A stretch of 64,000 bases of DNA. It comes from Cephalopachus bancanus (taxonomy: Eukaryota; Chordata; Mammalia; Primates; Tarsiidae). Below the pieces are notes generated by a model. It saw nothing but the letters and a program-made list of their open reading frames with translations. It ran no database searches and had not been told where the DNA came from. The DNA lies in contig JAPVLO010000003.1 in assembly GCA_027257055.1 (NCBI GenBank), forward strand, positions 11,969,501-12,033,500, written 5' to 3'. Positions 35,976 through 48,589 of this stretch are shown in pieces; within the stretch, counting starts at the first letter, position 1; each line of letters opens with the position of its first letter. The translations under genes were made by a program, and so were the position numbers.

Positions 35976-36506
35976 TAAAAAATGAAGAAAATACAGAAAG
36001 TGATCATAATGAAGTGTAACAGTGGGCTCTTTGAGGCAGTGCGTGAACTGGGGCCTTAGAAGCTCAGGGCCTCGGCTGCTTTCCATTCTCTAGACATGGA
36101 AGACAGGACTTCCAGCAGGAAAGAGAGCATATACAAATTTTGGATGTATGGATGTGCTAATTCATTAGGTCTGCTTAGGAAATGTCAATCTAGTACCAAG
36201 GCTTTAGGAAAATATGAGCCCAGAGATGTTGGCTGGGGACAAGTCACCAAGGTTTTCAGACTTCATGTTATCAGTAAAATGACACTATATAGACAGTGCA
36301 AGAACTTTATTTCCATTGGAGCTCAAGAATCTCCTTGTAGAAGCCTATTCAAGTTTGTCTAGAACTTTCTGGAGCTGATGCTAATATTTCATCGCTACCT
36401 TTAAACAATTCTGTATTTCCGCTGAACACTTCTGGGCTTTCCAGGTTTGAGTGTGTCCATCCCCATTTCGTTCTTCCTTTGCTGATGCTGGCCCTCACTG
36501 ATGACT
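35976..36506. other. No recognisable feature
   Basis: Unique-looking DNA. Confidence 0.35.
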
Positions 36507-36520
36507 CCTTGCTACCTTTT

Positions 36521-36685
36521 TTTTGTTTTTGAGTCAGAATCCCAGGCTGGAGTGCAGTGCCACAATCACTGCTCACTGTGCTTTGACCTCCTAGGCTCAG
36601 GTGCTCCTTCGACCTCAGCCTCTCCATGACTGCCTAATTTTTAAAATTTTTTGTAAAGACAAGATCTTACTAGTTGCCTAGGCTA
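36521..36685 (-). mobile_element. Alu, partial
   Basis: Antisense right monomer plus part of the left. Exact 14-bp target duplication CCTTGCTACCTTTT (36507-36520, 36686-36699). Confidence 0.9.
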
Positions 36686-36959
36686 CCTTGCTACCTTTTG
36701 CCCCACTCCATGGCCTCCAAAGTCCCAAAAGCTAAAGAAAGTAGAAACAAGTTAAGAGAAGCTATAAATGTTGGGTGAATCCCATGCTCATTTGATTTCA
36801 ATGTTGCTAAGGTCAGAGCAGCAAGGAGCTAACAGCATTGTAGACTCAATAACTTTCAAGTCCCAAATCAGAAAACTCCTTTAAAGCCCTCCTCGAAGTT
36901 ATTTCTTAAGTCAATCTCAGATCTTCTTTTCCAGGGAATGCCAGTGAGGAGTATCTGTG

Positions 36960-37215
36960 ACTAGGTAAAAATCTGTGACCTCCAAATATTGCCATTTTGA
37001 CAAATGCCATGTTAAAACAGAGGCAGAGATTGTAGTGATGCCGCTGAGAGCCAAGGAACATCAAGGGTTGCTGGCTACCACCAGAAGCTAGGAAGACGCA
37101 AGGAAGAACTGTACCCATAGTCACAGAATGTCTGCCCCTGCTGTCATCTTGATTCTAGCCTTCAAGGCTACAAAACTGAGAGAGAATAAGTTTTCATGGC
37201 TTAAACCATCCAGCC
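36960..37215 (+). repeat. MaLR-type LTR 3' part (MLT1-like)
   Basis: Contains ccaaggaacatcaagggttg, ccagaagctaggaagacgca, cttcaaggctacaaaactga, the usual end of an MLT1-type LTR in sense. Confidence 0.6.
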
Positions 37216-37516
37216 GTGGCTCTCGGCCCTAAGAAACTAACAGAGAGACATAGGCACCAAGAGCCTTTCCGTCTGATCTTCCTGTCCCAGGAGCAATTTT
37301 CTTGCTTGTATGAGAGGTGAATTATATCCCCTGGGCAGCAAGGTCCAGTGAGTTCTTTCCAAGAGCATTCTGAAATGTCTGTAAGCATGTTGCTGTGTCT
37401 CCCAGTGCTCAACAGCACCTCGCTTAAACCAGATTTTATGTTGTGATTAAAGCTTCATTAGAAGAACAATAGGGGATCACAAAATATAAAAAATATTCAT
37501 CACATTCTTCCTTTGT
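37216..37516. other. No recognisable feature
   Basis: Unique-looking DNA up to the tiny Alu insertion. Confidence 0.35.
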
Positions 37517-37533
37517 AAAACTTTCCATTTTCT

Positions 37534-37589
37534 CCCGGTGACAAGAGTGAGACTCCAAATTAAAACAAAAAAAAAGAAGAAGAAAAGAA
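37534..37589 (+). mobile_element. Ultra-short Alu tail insertion (56 bp)
   Basis: About 33 bp of the Alu 3' end (ggtgacaagagtgagactcc) plus an A-rich tail. A 17-bp target duplication with one mismatch flanks it: 37517-37533 and 37590-37606 (AAAACTTTCCATTTTCT / AAAACTTTCAATTTTCT). Confidence 0.88.
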
Positions 37590-38011
37590 AAAACTTTCAA
37601 TTTTCTATGGCACCTGCTGGTCCTCTTCCATTTGCACACATGTACGTGTACTTGCAAACTTAGTCCACATTCACCCTTGTGAACTGCACGTTCCCCCCAC
37701 AACATTGTTGTTACATCATCTTATAATGTCTGCCTAATATTCCGTCCGGTCGTTATACCACAATCATTTCACCATTCCACTCTTGTTGGTCATTCACTTT
37801 TTTTTTTCTTTTTAACTCATTTAGATAATGTTGTGAAGAACATCTTTATGTGAATAAATTTTTTATTCTTTTGGCCTATCTCCTTTGGATGAATTTCTAG
37901 GATAAATTTATGGGCTCAAAGGTAATTTGTACTTTGTGTCAAGGATTTCGTTATATATAATCAGCAATTTTCCTTGAGAATCCAGCTGTCTTCTTTTTAT
38001 TTTTACCTTTT

Positions 38012-38270
38012 AAAAATAAATTTTATTGTGTATATTTAAATGGTACAACATAATGTTATGAGATATATGTAGATAGTACAAAGTTTACTACAGTGAACCA
38101 AATGAACACATCCATCATCTCACATAGTTGCTCATTGTTTTTGTAACAAGAACAGCTAAAATCTACTCATTTAGTATGACATGCATATACAGTACAATTT
38201 TATGTACTGTACATTCGCTTTCTAGACTTGTTTATTCTACATATCTTATTAAACTATTTTCTTTAAGAAG
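38012..38270 (-). mobile_element. L1 3' UTR fragment
   Basis: Antisense text attttattgtgtatatttaa, atggtacaacataatgttat, aacacatccatcatctcaca matches a common L1 3' UTR group, different from the group at 3338. Confidence 0.7.
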
Positions 38271-38896
38271 TCCCCAAAATACAGTGCTACCAAAAGGTAT
38301 GTGAAAATGGTGGGCTTTGTTTACATTTTGCATTATTATTTCCTGGGTTGAAATGGATTTATAGCCTCTGTAGGATTCCATCTGGTTGTTGTGTTAATTG
38401 TGTTAATTGATATTTACCCATTACTCTATTGGGCACTAATTATACTAGCTGTTTCTGCATCATAGATATTAAATTAAACCATCTGTGCCATGTTTTTGAA
38501 AATAGCTTTCCTTTTTACTCTACTGACATTTGTTTTTATTGAAGAAAGGTATACTTTATTAAGAGTTGCTAGAGAGTTAATTTTTTTGTTCCTTTGGAAG
38601 TCATATTATTTATTTCCTATTTACCAAATACATATTCTTCCAAAATTATGATTACATATTATTTTAATTCTATTATTTCTATGACTCATTTTAATAGTTT
38701 ATTTTTAATCCATCTGACATTTATTTTTTAAATAATATAAGATGTAATCTAACTCCATTTGTCTTTAAATTGATATCCAGTTACATAAAATGAGCGATTA
38801 AATACGTATTAATTATCCTAATTAGTTTTGATGGATACTTGATCACGTACTAAATTATCCTATGTACTTTTTTCTGTTATAAAAATGTATACTCTT

Positions 38897-38968
38897 GGGT
38901 AACCCCCTCAGGTCCTCTCTCACTGTGGGAACTTTTCTGTCCTCTCAATAAATCCTGCTTTCAAAAAT
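38897..38968 (+). mobile_element. ERV R-region piece with poly(A), L1-mobilised
   Basis: About 65 bp of class I LTR R-type sequence (cctctcactgtgggaacttt, ctctcaataaatcctgcttt) ends about 18 bases after AATAAA and runs straight into AAAAATAA. Flanks form a near target duplication: AAAATGTATACTCTT (38882-38896) and AAAAGTATATTCTTT (38969-38983). Confidence 0.6.
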
Positions 38969-39079
38969 AAAAGTATATTCTTTACTCTCTGAGTATCACG
39001 GATTTTTATTATTGCTTTGTGCTATGATTTACCTTCCAGGAGATCTGCTTCTTCTATTGTTGCTTATTTTTTTCAGCAT

Positions 39080-39083
<4 letters not shown>

Positions 39084-39131
<48 letters not shown>

Positions 39132-39139
39132 TGTGTGTT
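39084..39139. repeat. (TG)n microsatellite
   Basis: About 27 TG units with one GTTT interruption near the end. Confidence 0.95.
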
Positions 39140-39279
39140 TCTCATGCATTAATTTTTTTCTAAGAAATTTTGATGAATCTGCCAAGTACAAGAGATTGTT
39201 ATTTGGACTAGAGTTCACTGAAGACATGCATCCATGAAAGAGTGTATCAGGGTGGATTGGCCTGGAACAATTTGTCCTA

Positions 39280-39530
39280 AGTGTTATGGTTCGGAGGAAA
39301 GAGTCAGGATTTACAACTGGACATCTCTGGGGCTGAGTCCCATCCTACCACCTTGCTATTGCCCAGCTTGTGTAAACACTCAGACTCTTACTCCCCTCCT
39401 AAACACACGGGATAATAAGGCCCACCTGAGAAGGTCATTCTAATTAAGTGAGGGAAGGCATGTGAAACACTCAGCATAATGCCTGCCACAACATCAGCAC
39501 TTAATTAGTGTTTCCTTCTTATTTTTGAGC
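39280..39530 (+). repeat. MIR
   Basis: Sense MIR-like order ending in ggataataaggcccacctga, aaacactcagcataatgcct, gcacttaattag. Confidence 0.55.
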
Positions 39531-40394
39531 CATCACTATTTGCAGCTTTGTTGGATCTTCTTAAGCTCCCTCCAGATGTGAATATGTTTTAAATAGTTTT
39601 ATCTGTCCCCTTAAACTTTCACAGCTGTTTCTTGCTGACGCTCAAGGGTGCTATAGATGACTGTCTTTAGTCTTCTTCCCTACCCTCTTGTGAAACCCTT
39701 GTATCACAGCAAGTGGTTCTTTTCAGGTTCTTGTGGATTTTTTTTTTTTTTTTAGGTAGACAAGCACTACCTTTTGGCTCAAGCCTTCTGAAAGCCATGG
39801 CTGTGTTCCTAAACAGATGGTAGAACATGTCAGTTCCTTGAGTCATGTTGAGATTTGCCTCTACCCAAAATCAGGAGCTGCTCTTGATTTGCTCTCTCAA
39901 GAACCACATTCTTGGGTCTCTACTCTCTGAGAACAAAAGAGCCAAGTCTTTCAGAGGAAGAGTCCAGACTGGCAATACAGATTTCACTCCTCTATCCTCC
40001 ACCCTGTACTAAGCTGTAACCCAAGCAGCCTATGGTATTTTCAGATTGGGAGTCTCCTTTTGACCACCTACAGACCACTGTAAATGCACATATCCCAAGC
40101 AAATAGTCCACTTGGGGGCCAGAGAACACAGGGCTAAGGCACCCAAGACTGAAGTTCTTATCTTGGGTCTGCTACTGCCTGGTTGTTGCTCATTCATTTG
40201 CTTATATCTCTCTCTATTCCAAAAAAGTATACATTAAAAAAAGCAGAAACCATAAGGTGGGGAGAAAATAGGAAAATAGGGGCTGGAGAAACAGATGAAG
40301 TCAGGAATGACAGAAATACAAGTACAAAACCCAGTTTGTATTTGACCAACTTTGACCTTGCACTTCCTAGCAGTCAGAAGAAACAGAGAAATGC
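39531..40394. other. No recognisable feature
   Basis: Unique-looking DNA with a T(15) run near 39740. No gene. Confidence 0.35.
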
Positions 40395-40565
40395 TTCAGG
40401 CAAATTACTTTATCTCTAAATCTCAGTTTCACCGTTGTTGATAAAATGGGAGTAAAAACACCTACATCATAGGAGTGTTCTGAGGATGACAGGAAATAAG
40501 AGATATGAAACACTTAAGTATAAATGTGTAACATAGAGTAGGGACTTCACAAATGCTGTTTTTAA
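40395..40565 (+). repeat. MIR, 3' half
   Basis: Sense MIR: ggcaaattactttatctcta, aatctcagtttcaccgttgt, gaaacacttaagtataaatg. Confidence 0.65.
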
Positions 40566-41555
40566 AAATTTTAATTGTTCTATTATTTCTTCCACACTGT
40601 CTGTTTTGAAGTTAGAAATCGGCAAATTATGCACCAGGCAGCTGGCGCATAAATGGACTCAGCTCCAAAGGTCTTATCTCTTTATGAAAGCGAGAAATGG
40701 TGATCTGGACTTAACTGCACTAGTATCAATGTGGTGATGTCTCCTTGTGTCAGGTTCTTATTCCAACTCACTTCCCAAGAAGAATTGGCCTCAATAGATT
40801 TAAACGCAAGAGCTTAAAGGGAAACTAGATAATTCATCCAAAATCCTCTCTTTTCAGAGTGAAAGGGAGAGTGGAGTTTTCTAGCATTATACAACTAGAG
40901 TTTGATGCTCAAATTCCAGTTCTTTCTCTCAAAGTACCTATTCATGGGAAGGGACTAATGTGGATTTGAAGTCAAGAAAAAAAATGCTGATTTATTTATA
41001 GTTTAGGGAAGTAAAAGTCAGTTTGAATTCGGACCGTTCATTGTTTCATTGTTATTACTTTCAGCCGCTGGTGGAATTGGCCATCCTCCTCCTTCTTCCC
41101 TCTGCTGGTTCTGTCAAGTCAGGTCCCTTGGAAACAGCGTTCTTGTGCGATTTCTATCTGGTGTGGAGGAATGTAGGTATTTAAAAGGCCTTGTTTTCCT
41201 AAATGCTTTTTTACTTTGACAGCGAGTCTCACTCAAGCACATCTTTGGGCTATTTTAAACTTCCAGGGGAATGCCTTCCGCGTGTGCACATGTGCCCTGG
41301 AATCTTGGTGGAATACTGGTTTATTTTGACTGGCAGTATTTGACACTCTGAATCACAGGCCAAGTTCATCACAGCCCTTCTCTGCCTGTTCTTAGCAATC
41401 AAAAGCCCTCATACATGTGAGTAAGAAGCAGTCAACAGGGTTATGATGAAATCACGCAGAAGGACAATCCAGTTCCTAGCAAGTGGCTAAATCTCTTCTA
41501 TCCAGGCCATGTGGATGACCATGTGCATGGCTGGCACTCTCACACACACCCTCAT
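40566..41555. other. Repeat-poor stretch
   Basis: About 1 kb with no repeat signature that I recognise. Possible unique or conserved non-coding DNA; no coding signal. Confidence 0.4.
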
Positions 41556-41715
41556 CTTGCCTTCCTGTCAACCTGGAGAGGTGGGTGACATTATCAGCCT
41601 TTCCTTATTTGCAAGATCCCTCATAGAAGTGGGCTAACGTGTTCAAGGTCACGGTCATAGGTCAGCCTAGGTTCCAGACTCCAAGCCTAGCCCTGTTTCC
41701 TCCATGTTACTGCCA
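41556..41715 (-). repeat. MIR
   Basis: Antisense MIR: atcagcctttccttatttgc, aaggtcacggtcataggtca. Confidence 0.55.
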
Positions 41716-43101
41716 TCCACTCTTGGTAAAAAGGAAGGGAAACGAATCGAATCCAAGCCCACAACTAAATCAGTGATTTCCAAACAACCTTCATTTTCTC
41801 CAGTCCCTTGCATAGCTGTGTGACAACTCCTTTAGTGTGATCCCTCTACCTTAGTCAACTCTGTGCCAGGGAGATGTGTGTTGATCCAAGGTCGATTCAA
41901 CTGGATGATTTAAAATAATTTATTTCGGAGATCCAAGGCAGTGGAGTTTGTTTATCTGGTGAGTTGTACTTCCTCTCTTCCCTCTCCTATTTCCCTTTCT
42001 GAGTTGGTCACTTGGGATGCCAGTCTCCATGTGCATCTGTGTGCACTTGAGATCTGAAACCCAAGCCGGTGCCACCACCAGCTGCAGAAGCACGCCGCTC
42101 ACTGTCATTTTTGGAAACCAAAAATGACTGGTCACATAATGGTGATTAGATACAGCTTGTAATTTGTGTTTGCTGTAGTCAGCGACGTGGTATTTTGGGA
42201 CAAACAGCCGCTCTATGCTACATATAGCTTGGAATTTGCGGCTTATGTGTAACCCACCATTGTATGGTCAAGGAGGTAAAGGGGACAGAGGGGGAGAGAG
42301 AATGGTGAAGGAAGCGAGGTCAGAAAGCCCCCCTCGGCAGACAGACAAAGGACAGGGAAGCTTTCGGGCTCAATGAGCCCATAAAAATCTGTAGCTGACT
42401 TACTGTTAAGAGGGACCCAGGTAGACGTCGGGCACTGCCTCGCTTCCTGATAACACAGCCCTTGTTTTGTGGCAGCTAGAGCCACTTGCTTCCCAGTGAG
42501 CAGCTCAGCCCTACCCCAGGCTCAAAGAGGAATCTTAGTCTGAGGCAGAGCATGATTGAAGAATCCCAGGTTCAATTCTCCAGTGACTTAGCATCTTGGT
42601 CTGGCTGATAGATATTCTCTGATCTGGTGCTCAGTTCCAAAAGGCCAGCCTCCCTCCTGGTGTCCAATTCTGGGAACAATGTCTTTGCCTTTCTTCTAAG
42701 TCTTAGTCTCAGCTGGGTAAAATCTTTGTTCTTTCACTAAACATTGACTGAGGGCCTTAATGTATCAGACCAGGAAGGCCTTTAAGGATCTAGACATAAA
42801 TTGGCTTAAGTTCTGGCCCTGCAGTTACTTGTAGGCTAGTGGAGAGCCAAGATTCTTTAGGAAGCTGCCAATCTTGTTCTAATCAAACCCCATTGTGACA
42901 AGCAAACTGGGAGCCACCATCCCATCAACAACACCCAGTTGGAGGGAAACAATTCCCCAGGAAAGCATAGTACCACTACTAGAACACAGAGAATGGGGGA
43001 AGAGGAGATGGGCATACAAAACTAGACATTTTGGATATTTGCTAGTCAGTTCCCCTAGTTAACAGCTTAAAATTAAAAGCCCAAATCTCAAAGCTCATTA
43101 G
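41716..43101. other. Repeat-poor stretch, slightly higher CpG
   Basis: About 1.4 kb with no clear repeat. 42050-42440 has several CpGs (gtcagcgacgtggt, gtagacgtcgggc), unusual for this window. No coding or RNA signal that I can support. Confidence 0.4.
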
Positions 43102-44062
<961 letters not shown>

Positions 44063-44078
44063 AATTTGGGGAATTCTT

Positions 44079-44368
44079 TATTTTTTTTCAGTTGGGGTCT
44101 CACTCTGTCAACCAGGCTGGAGTGCAGTGGCACCATCATGGCTGACCACATGGGCTAGGGCAACCCTTTTGCATCAGCCTCCCAAAGTAGCTGGGACTAC
44201 AGGCGATACCACCATGTCCAGCTAACTGATTTTTATTTTTATTTTTATTGTAGAGATGAGATTTTACTCTGTTGTCTAGGTTGGTCCTGAGCTTCTAGGC
44301 TCAAGCAATCCTTCCACCTTGGTCTTCCAGAGTGTTGAAATGATAAGTGTGAGCCACCGCGCCTGACT
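44079..44368 (-). mobile_element. Dimeric Alu
   Basis: Antisense, full length with a small gap in the right monomer. Target duplication AATTTGGGGAATTCT / AATTTGGAGAATCCT flanks it. Confidence 0.92.
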
Positions 44369-44384
44369 GAATTTGGAGAATCCT

Positions 44385-45109
44385 GACTTTAAATAAAGTT
44401 AAATAGATTTCTTTATGACAAGGCTTCTCAGAGCCTCAAATGCTCACATCCATGGTAGAGTTCCAAGAGGGGCATATAGTAACAGTGATTATATAAGTTA
44501 TTTGACAGTGGAATTTTTATTCCGAGGTGAGGCAGAGTAGCACACAGACCTGAGTTTTCTCTCAAGCCAATATTATCCAGTAGATTATAATAAAATATCC
44601 TCAACTTCTCTATGATTTCTTGAGCCCTCAAATACCCTGTTAGCAGAGAGCCTCGTCCTTGGAATTCCCTAGGAGTGCTGTTCCTACCTGGACCATTACT
44701 GTACTGTCTTTCCTGCTGCCAAGTTACTCTGGAGAACATGGACCTGCCTAACCATCTGGCATGCCACTGTCAGTCCCAGCCCCAGTCCCTTTCAAGGTAA
44801 TCTCTAACTTTACTGCTTTTTTTGTGCTGACTCTCTCATGCTCACTCATTGGTCCCCAAAGCAGAAGAGCTGTGTCTGGGGCTCTGGGTCCTGGGGAGCT
44901 TCTTGCACTACGAGCACACCAGGAGGAGGCCAACCCTTCCCATAGACACCTTGGCCCTCCTACTGAGCCTCTCTGCTCATGATATAGACTCCCATTACTG
45001 TAAGATAATTTTATTTGTGGAATCAGCTTGTTATGCTTTGCCACAGGACCTTGGCTGAGGTTATCCTGCCAATTCCAACAGATCTTCCTTACCTTAAATC
45101 TTGGGAAAC
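44385..45109. other. No recognisable feature
   Basis: Overlapping frames on both strands (44428-45188) are up to 146 codons but partly read through the next Alu and have no family resemblance. Confidence 0.4.
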
Positions 45110-45119
45110 AGGTCCCGGT

Positions 45120-45406
45120 TTCCTTTTTTGTCAGAGTCTCACTCTGTTCCCCAGGCTGGAGGGCAGTGGCACAATCATGGCTTATCAAGCCTCGACCTCC
45201 TGGGCTCAGGTGATCCTTCCGTCTCAGCCTGCCAAGTAGCTGTGGCTATAGGAACGTATCGCCACGCCCAGCTGATTTAAAAATTTTTTTGTAGAGACTG
45301 ATCTTATGTTGCCCAGGCTGGTCTTAAACTCCTGGACTCAAGCGATTCTCTCATCTTGGTCTTCTGAAGTGCTGAGATTACAGGTGTATGGGATTATGCT
45401 TGGCCA
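45120..45406 (-). mobile_element. Dimeric Alu
   Basis: Antisense, full length. Likely short target duplication GGTCCCGG / GGTCCTGG. Confidence 0.92.
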
Positions 45407-45699
45407 TGGTCCTGGATTCTATATATAAATGAATCCATCCCTTCCAGAAGAAAGGATCTGTATTGGGCATGAGTATTTCAAGAAGTGCCATCCTTGATCA
45501 AGTTCAAAACGGCAAATTCTGTCGTATTCTCCGCCTCTGAGTAATATATATATACTGACATTATCTTTCCCTGGACAAAGAAGGTATATCTCAAAATAAT
45601 CCCTCACCTCTAACCCTGTATAGGAAAGAAAAATGTTGCCATAACTGGATACCCCTATTTCATGCTGCCTTAACAGCTACACCTGTTACACCTGTCTTG

Positions 45700-45860
45700 G
45701 GGCGCTGACTCTAGTTCAACTCTATTGTTCTAAAGATAGGGAAACTGAGGCCCAGCAGGGAGAGACAACTTTTCTAAAGACAAATAGGAGGAGGTAGCTC
45801 TAGTGTGGAATCAGGTCAGCCTGACTCCTAATCCAGAGCTCTTTCCACTGTTCCTTCGAT
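45700..45860 (-). repeat. MIR
   Basis: Antisense MIR: gatagggaaactgaggccca, gcagggagagacaacttttc, tggaatcaggtcagcctgac. Confidence 0.7.
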
Positions 45861-45963
45861 CTTGGGACATTCAGTGATGACCACAGGTCATGAACAGGAG
45901 TCATCATATTCAAGCAACCAATATTTTGTTTGACTGCTATTTTCTTTGAGGTACACAAATATA

Positions 45964-46197
45964 CTGGGATGCCAAAACATGTATACACATTTTAAGAGAC
46001 GTTATCTATGTATTACTTTTAGTTCACCATAATCAGAATTGTCTGGACACTGATAGTAAACACTCTGAGCACCTCTTGTAATTGGAGAACTCAAACATGA
46101 CTTGTATCCAACTTTTGTTATCAGTACGTATTGAGTACTACAACTTTGACAGAGTTTTTCCTTTCTTAAAATGTGCATACTTTTTTGGCACTCTTTG
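45964..46197. mobile_element. Mariner-like MITE, copy 2
   Basis: 234 bp with TIRs (ctgggatgccaaaacatgta left; tacttttttggcactctttg right) and TA on both sides (45962-45963, 46198-46199). The left 60 bases match the other two copies, but the interior and right part differ, so it is a sister subfamily. Confidence 0.8.
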
Positions 46198-46199
46198 TA

Positions 46200-47360
46200 T
46201 ATCATATATAGCTCCTGCCCTTGACGTCTTTACTACTTATGGGAGGCAGTAATATATGCATAAAAGTTATTAATAGTAGAAAATGCCAAGTGACCTAAAA
46301 AAGGAACAGAGATCATTGGAAGAATTGGTGTCTGGGGAGCTTGAGATCAATTTCTACAGGGAGCAGATATTTGAGCAGACTCTTGAATGAGCTGAGTAGG
46401 AAGTAGAGAAAGGCCTTTTCGGCAAAGGAGTCAGCAGAAGCTCAAGCTTAGAGGTCTGAAGTGTTTGTCATGTTTTGAGAAAGTCTGCTGGCTATCCATC
46501 ATGGCCGAGAAGGATTAGAACAACCCTTTACCACATAACTGTGTGATCAGCAGAAACTTGCTGACCAGGGAATTCTCTGGAATGACTGTGTTTTGACATC
46601 TTCACACAGCTCAGGTATGTCTTCTGGATTCATCTCTGGGCCATATCTCTCAGGCATCCTTTAGGATACTATGATTAGGTCAAAGTTCCTGACCTTGGCT
46701 CTATTTTTACTGAATTTACAACTCAATCCAAGCTCTGTGTCCATAACACCAAATATTTTAATTCAACGTGACAAAGACACAGAGCTGTCTGGGTGACATC
46801 AGGGAGAACATCTGGATATTTGAAAACATCTAGACAGTTTGCCAAAGAAAAGTAAAATAATACTTTGTATCTCTTTGTATCCCATAATACTTTGGTATTA
46901 TGGGACATAGACAAAGTCTGAGTCATCAACATATCTTTTAGAGTTTGGGAAAGGTATTCCTTTGAGAAGAGAGGGAACTGTCACTCTGAAGTCCCCCTTC
47001 TGTCTCTTGTCCACTTTTAATGTCACTATTTCTTGCAGATATGACAAGTGGTTGCACTTGACATGTTATAATATTGGATAGTTTATCTCTTACTGTTATG
47101 TTTCTGGAAAGAAAGAAAAATAGGCCTTCTCCCCTGTTTGTAAAAATTTAGTTTATTTATTAAACTTGAAAAATTTTAAACTAGCTTCTTCCTAGTTTGA
47201 AGTTCTGTGTGTGACTTGAAGACAGAGAGATGACCAAGACACTGGCCTTTACTTGCAGGAGATTGCCATTTCATAACGAAGTCATCTCAACACAGTATGA
47301 TGGGAGCAAATAAAGGGAAGAACAGAATGATTTAAATGCATGGATTAAAAATGTTGCTGA
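46200..47360. other. Unassigned; one hairpin
   Basis: 46320-46450 has an old repeat flavour. 46880-46905 is a perfect hairpin, see its own entry. Otherwise nothing recognised. Confidence 0.35.
46880..46905. repeat. Perfect inverted repeat (11-bp arms)
   Basis: TCCCATAATAC, loop TTTG, GTATTATGGGA. Weaker complementarity extends outwards (ctttgta... / ...catagacaaag). No U-run follows that would make it a terminator; role unknown. Confidence 0.85.
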
Positions 47361-47361
47361 T

Positions 47362-47725
47362 GACTGGGCATGGTAGCTCACACCTGTAATCTCAGCTAGT
47401 TGGGAGACTGGGGCAGAAGGATTGCTCGATGCCAGGAGTTTGAGACCAGCCTGGGAAGCATAGTGAAACCCCATCTCTACAAAAACTCAAAAAGTTAGCC
47501 AGGCATGGTGATGTATGTCTGTAGTCCCAGTTACTCAGGACACTGAAGCAGAAGGATCTCCTGAGCACAGAAAGTTGAGACTGTGATGAGCTATGGTTGT
47601 GCCACTGCCTTCCAGCTAGGATGACAGAGTGAGATCTTGTCTCTAAAAATATACATATATAAAAAGAAAGAAAGAAAGGAAGGAAGAAAAGAAGGAAGAA
47701 AGAAAGAAAATTAAATTAAAATTTA
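47362..47725 (+). mobile_element. Dimeric Alu with long A/G-rich tail
   Basis: Sense Alu ending gatcttgtctctaaaaatat, followed by a tail grown into GAAA/GGAA repeats (47665-47710). Confidence 0.92.
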
Positions 47726-47759
47726 AAAAATATTACTGGTATATTAGTAACTAATATAC

Positions 47760-48263
47760 AGAACCCATAAGAACCAAGGTATATATAATCTCTTCCTAGA
47801 ATTATATCTACAATATATTTATTATAAAGTATTGGCTCATGCAATTATAAAGGCTGAGGGGTCCCATGATCTGCCATCTGCAAGCTGGAGATCCAGGAAA
47901 GCTGGTGGTGTAGTTCACAGGCCTGAGAGTTGGAGAGCTGATGGTGACAATTCTGGTCCAGGCCCAAAGCCCTGAGAACCAGGAGCACCAAGGGCAAAAT
48001 AAGATCAGTGCCCCAGCTCAAGCAGCCAGCCAGAGGTAATTCAACCTCTCTCCACCTTTTTATCCCATTCAGGCCCTCAATGGATTGAAATGATGCCCGC
48101 TTACATTGAGGAGTGCAATCCGCTTCACTCAGTCCTCAGATTCAAGATGCAAATAATAATCTTTTCTAGAAACACCCTCACAGATAAAGTCAGAATAATG
48201 CTTAACCAGCTATCTGGGCATCTTATGGCCTAGTCAAGTTGACACATAGTATTAACCATCACA
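47760..48263 (-). repeat. LTR-type repeat
   Basis: On the minus strand it begins TGTGATGGTTAATACTATGT and runs through phrases common to a mammalian ERVL/MaLR-era LTR (plus strand: ggctcatgcaattataaagg, gatctgccatctgcaagctg). Family name not asserted. Confidence 0.55.
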
Positions 48264-48589
48264 GGGGAAGAAGGAGAAAGACTGAGGAAGGAGTAATTTC
48301 TGCCTAGAGACTTGAGGGATAAAAAGGAGTCCTCCAATAGATAGAGAAAAGGGAAGAAGGCATCAAAGCACAGGAAACCTCAAGAACATGGAGATGTGAG
48401 AAAGCTGGGGGAAGTGTACGGAGTCCAGATGGCTACTGGGTAGGGTGCAATGAGGAGCCATGTTGAGAGACAAGGTCAGAGAGTAGATAAAGGCAATATA
48501 ACAGAAGGTATCATAAAGCCTCAGCCTTACTCTGTGAGTCACAGGAAACTCCAAAGCATCAAAAACATTCTTGCTTTTATTTCCTATAG
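48264..48589. other. No recognisable feature
   Basis: Purine-rich unique-looking DNA. Confidence 0.35.

Larger units (their letters stand above)
37720..39080 (-). mobile_element. Old L1 (L1M/HAL1-like) with later insertions
   Basis: Antisense L1 text at 37720-37990 and 38275-39080 (for example taatccatctgacatttatt). Between them lies a second L1 3' UTR piece (38012-38270) and within it a small ERV R-region insertion. Very AT-rich and fully decayed. Confidence 0.6.

Noticed and set aside
44748..45188. 146-codon minus-strand frame
   Set aside because: Its start lies in an Alu and the rest has no family resemblance; Alu-derived frames are common by chance.
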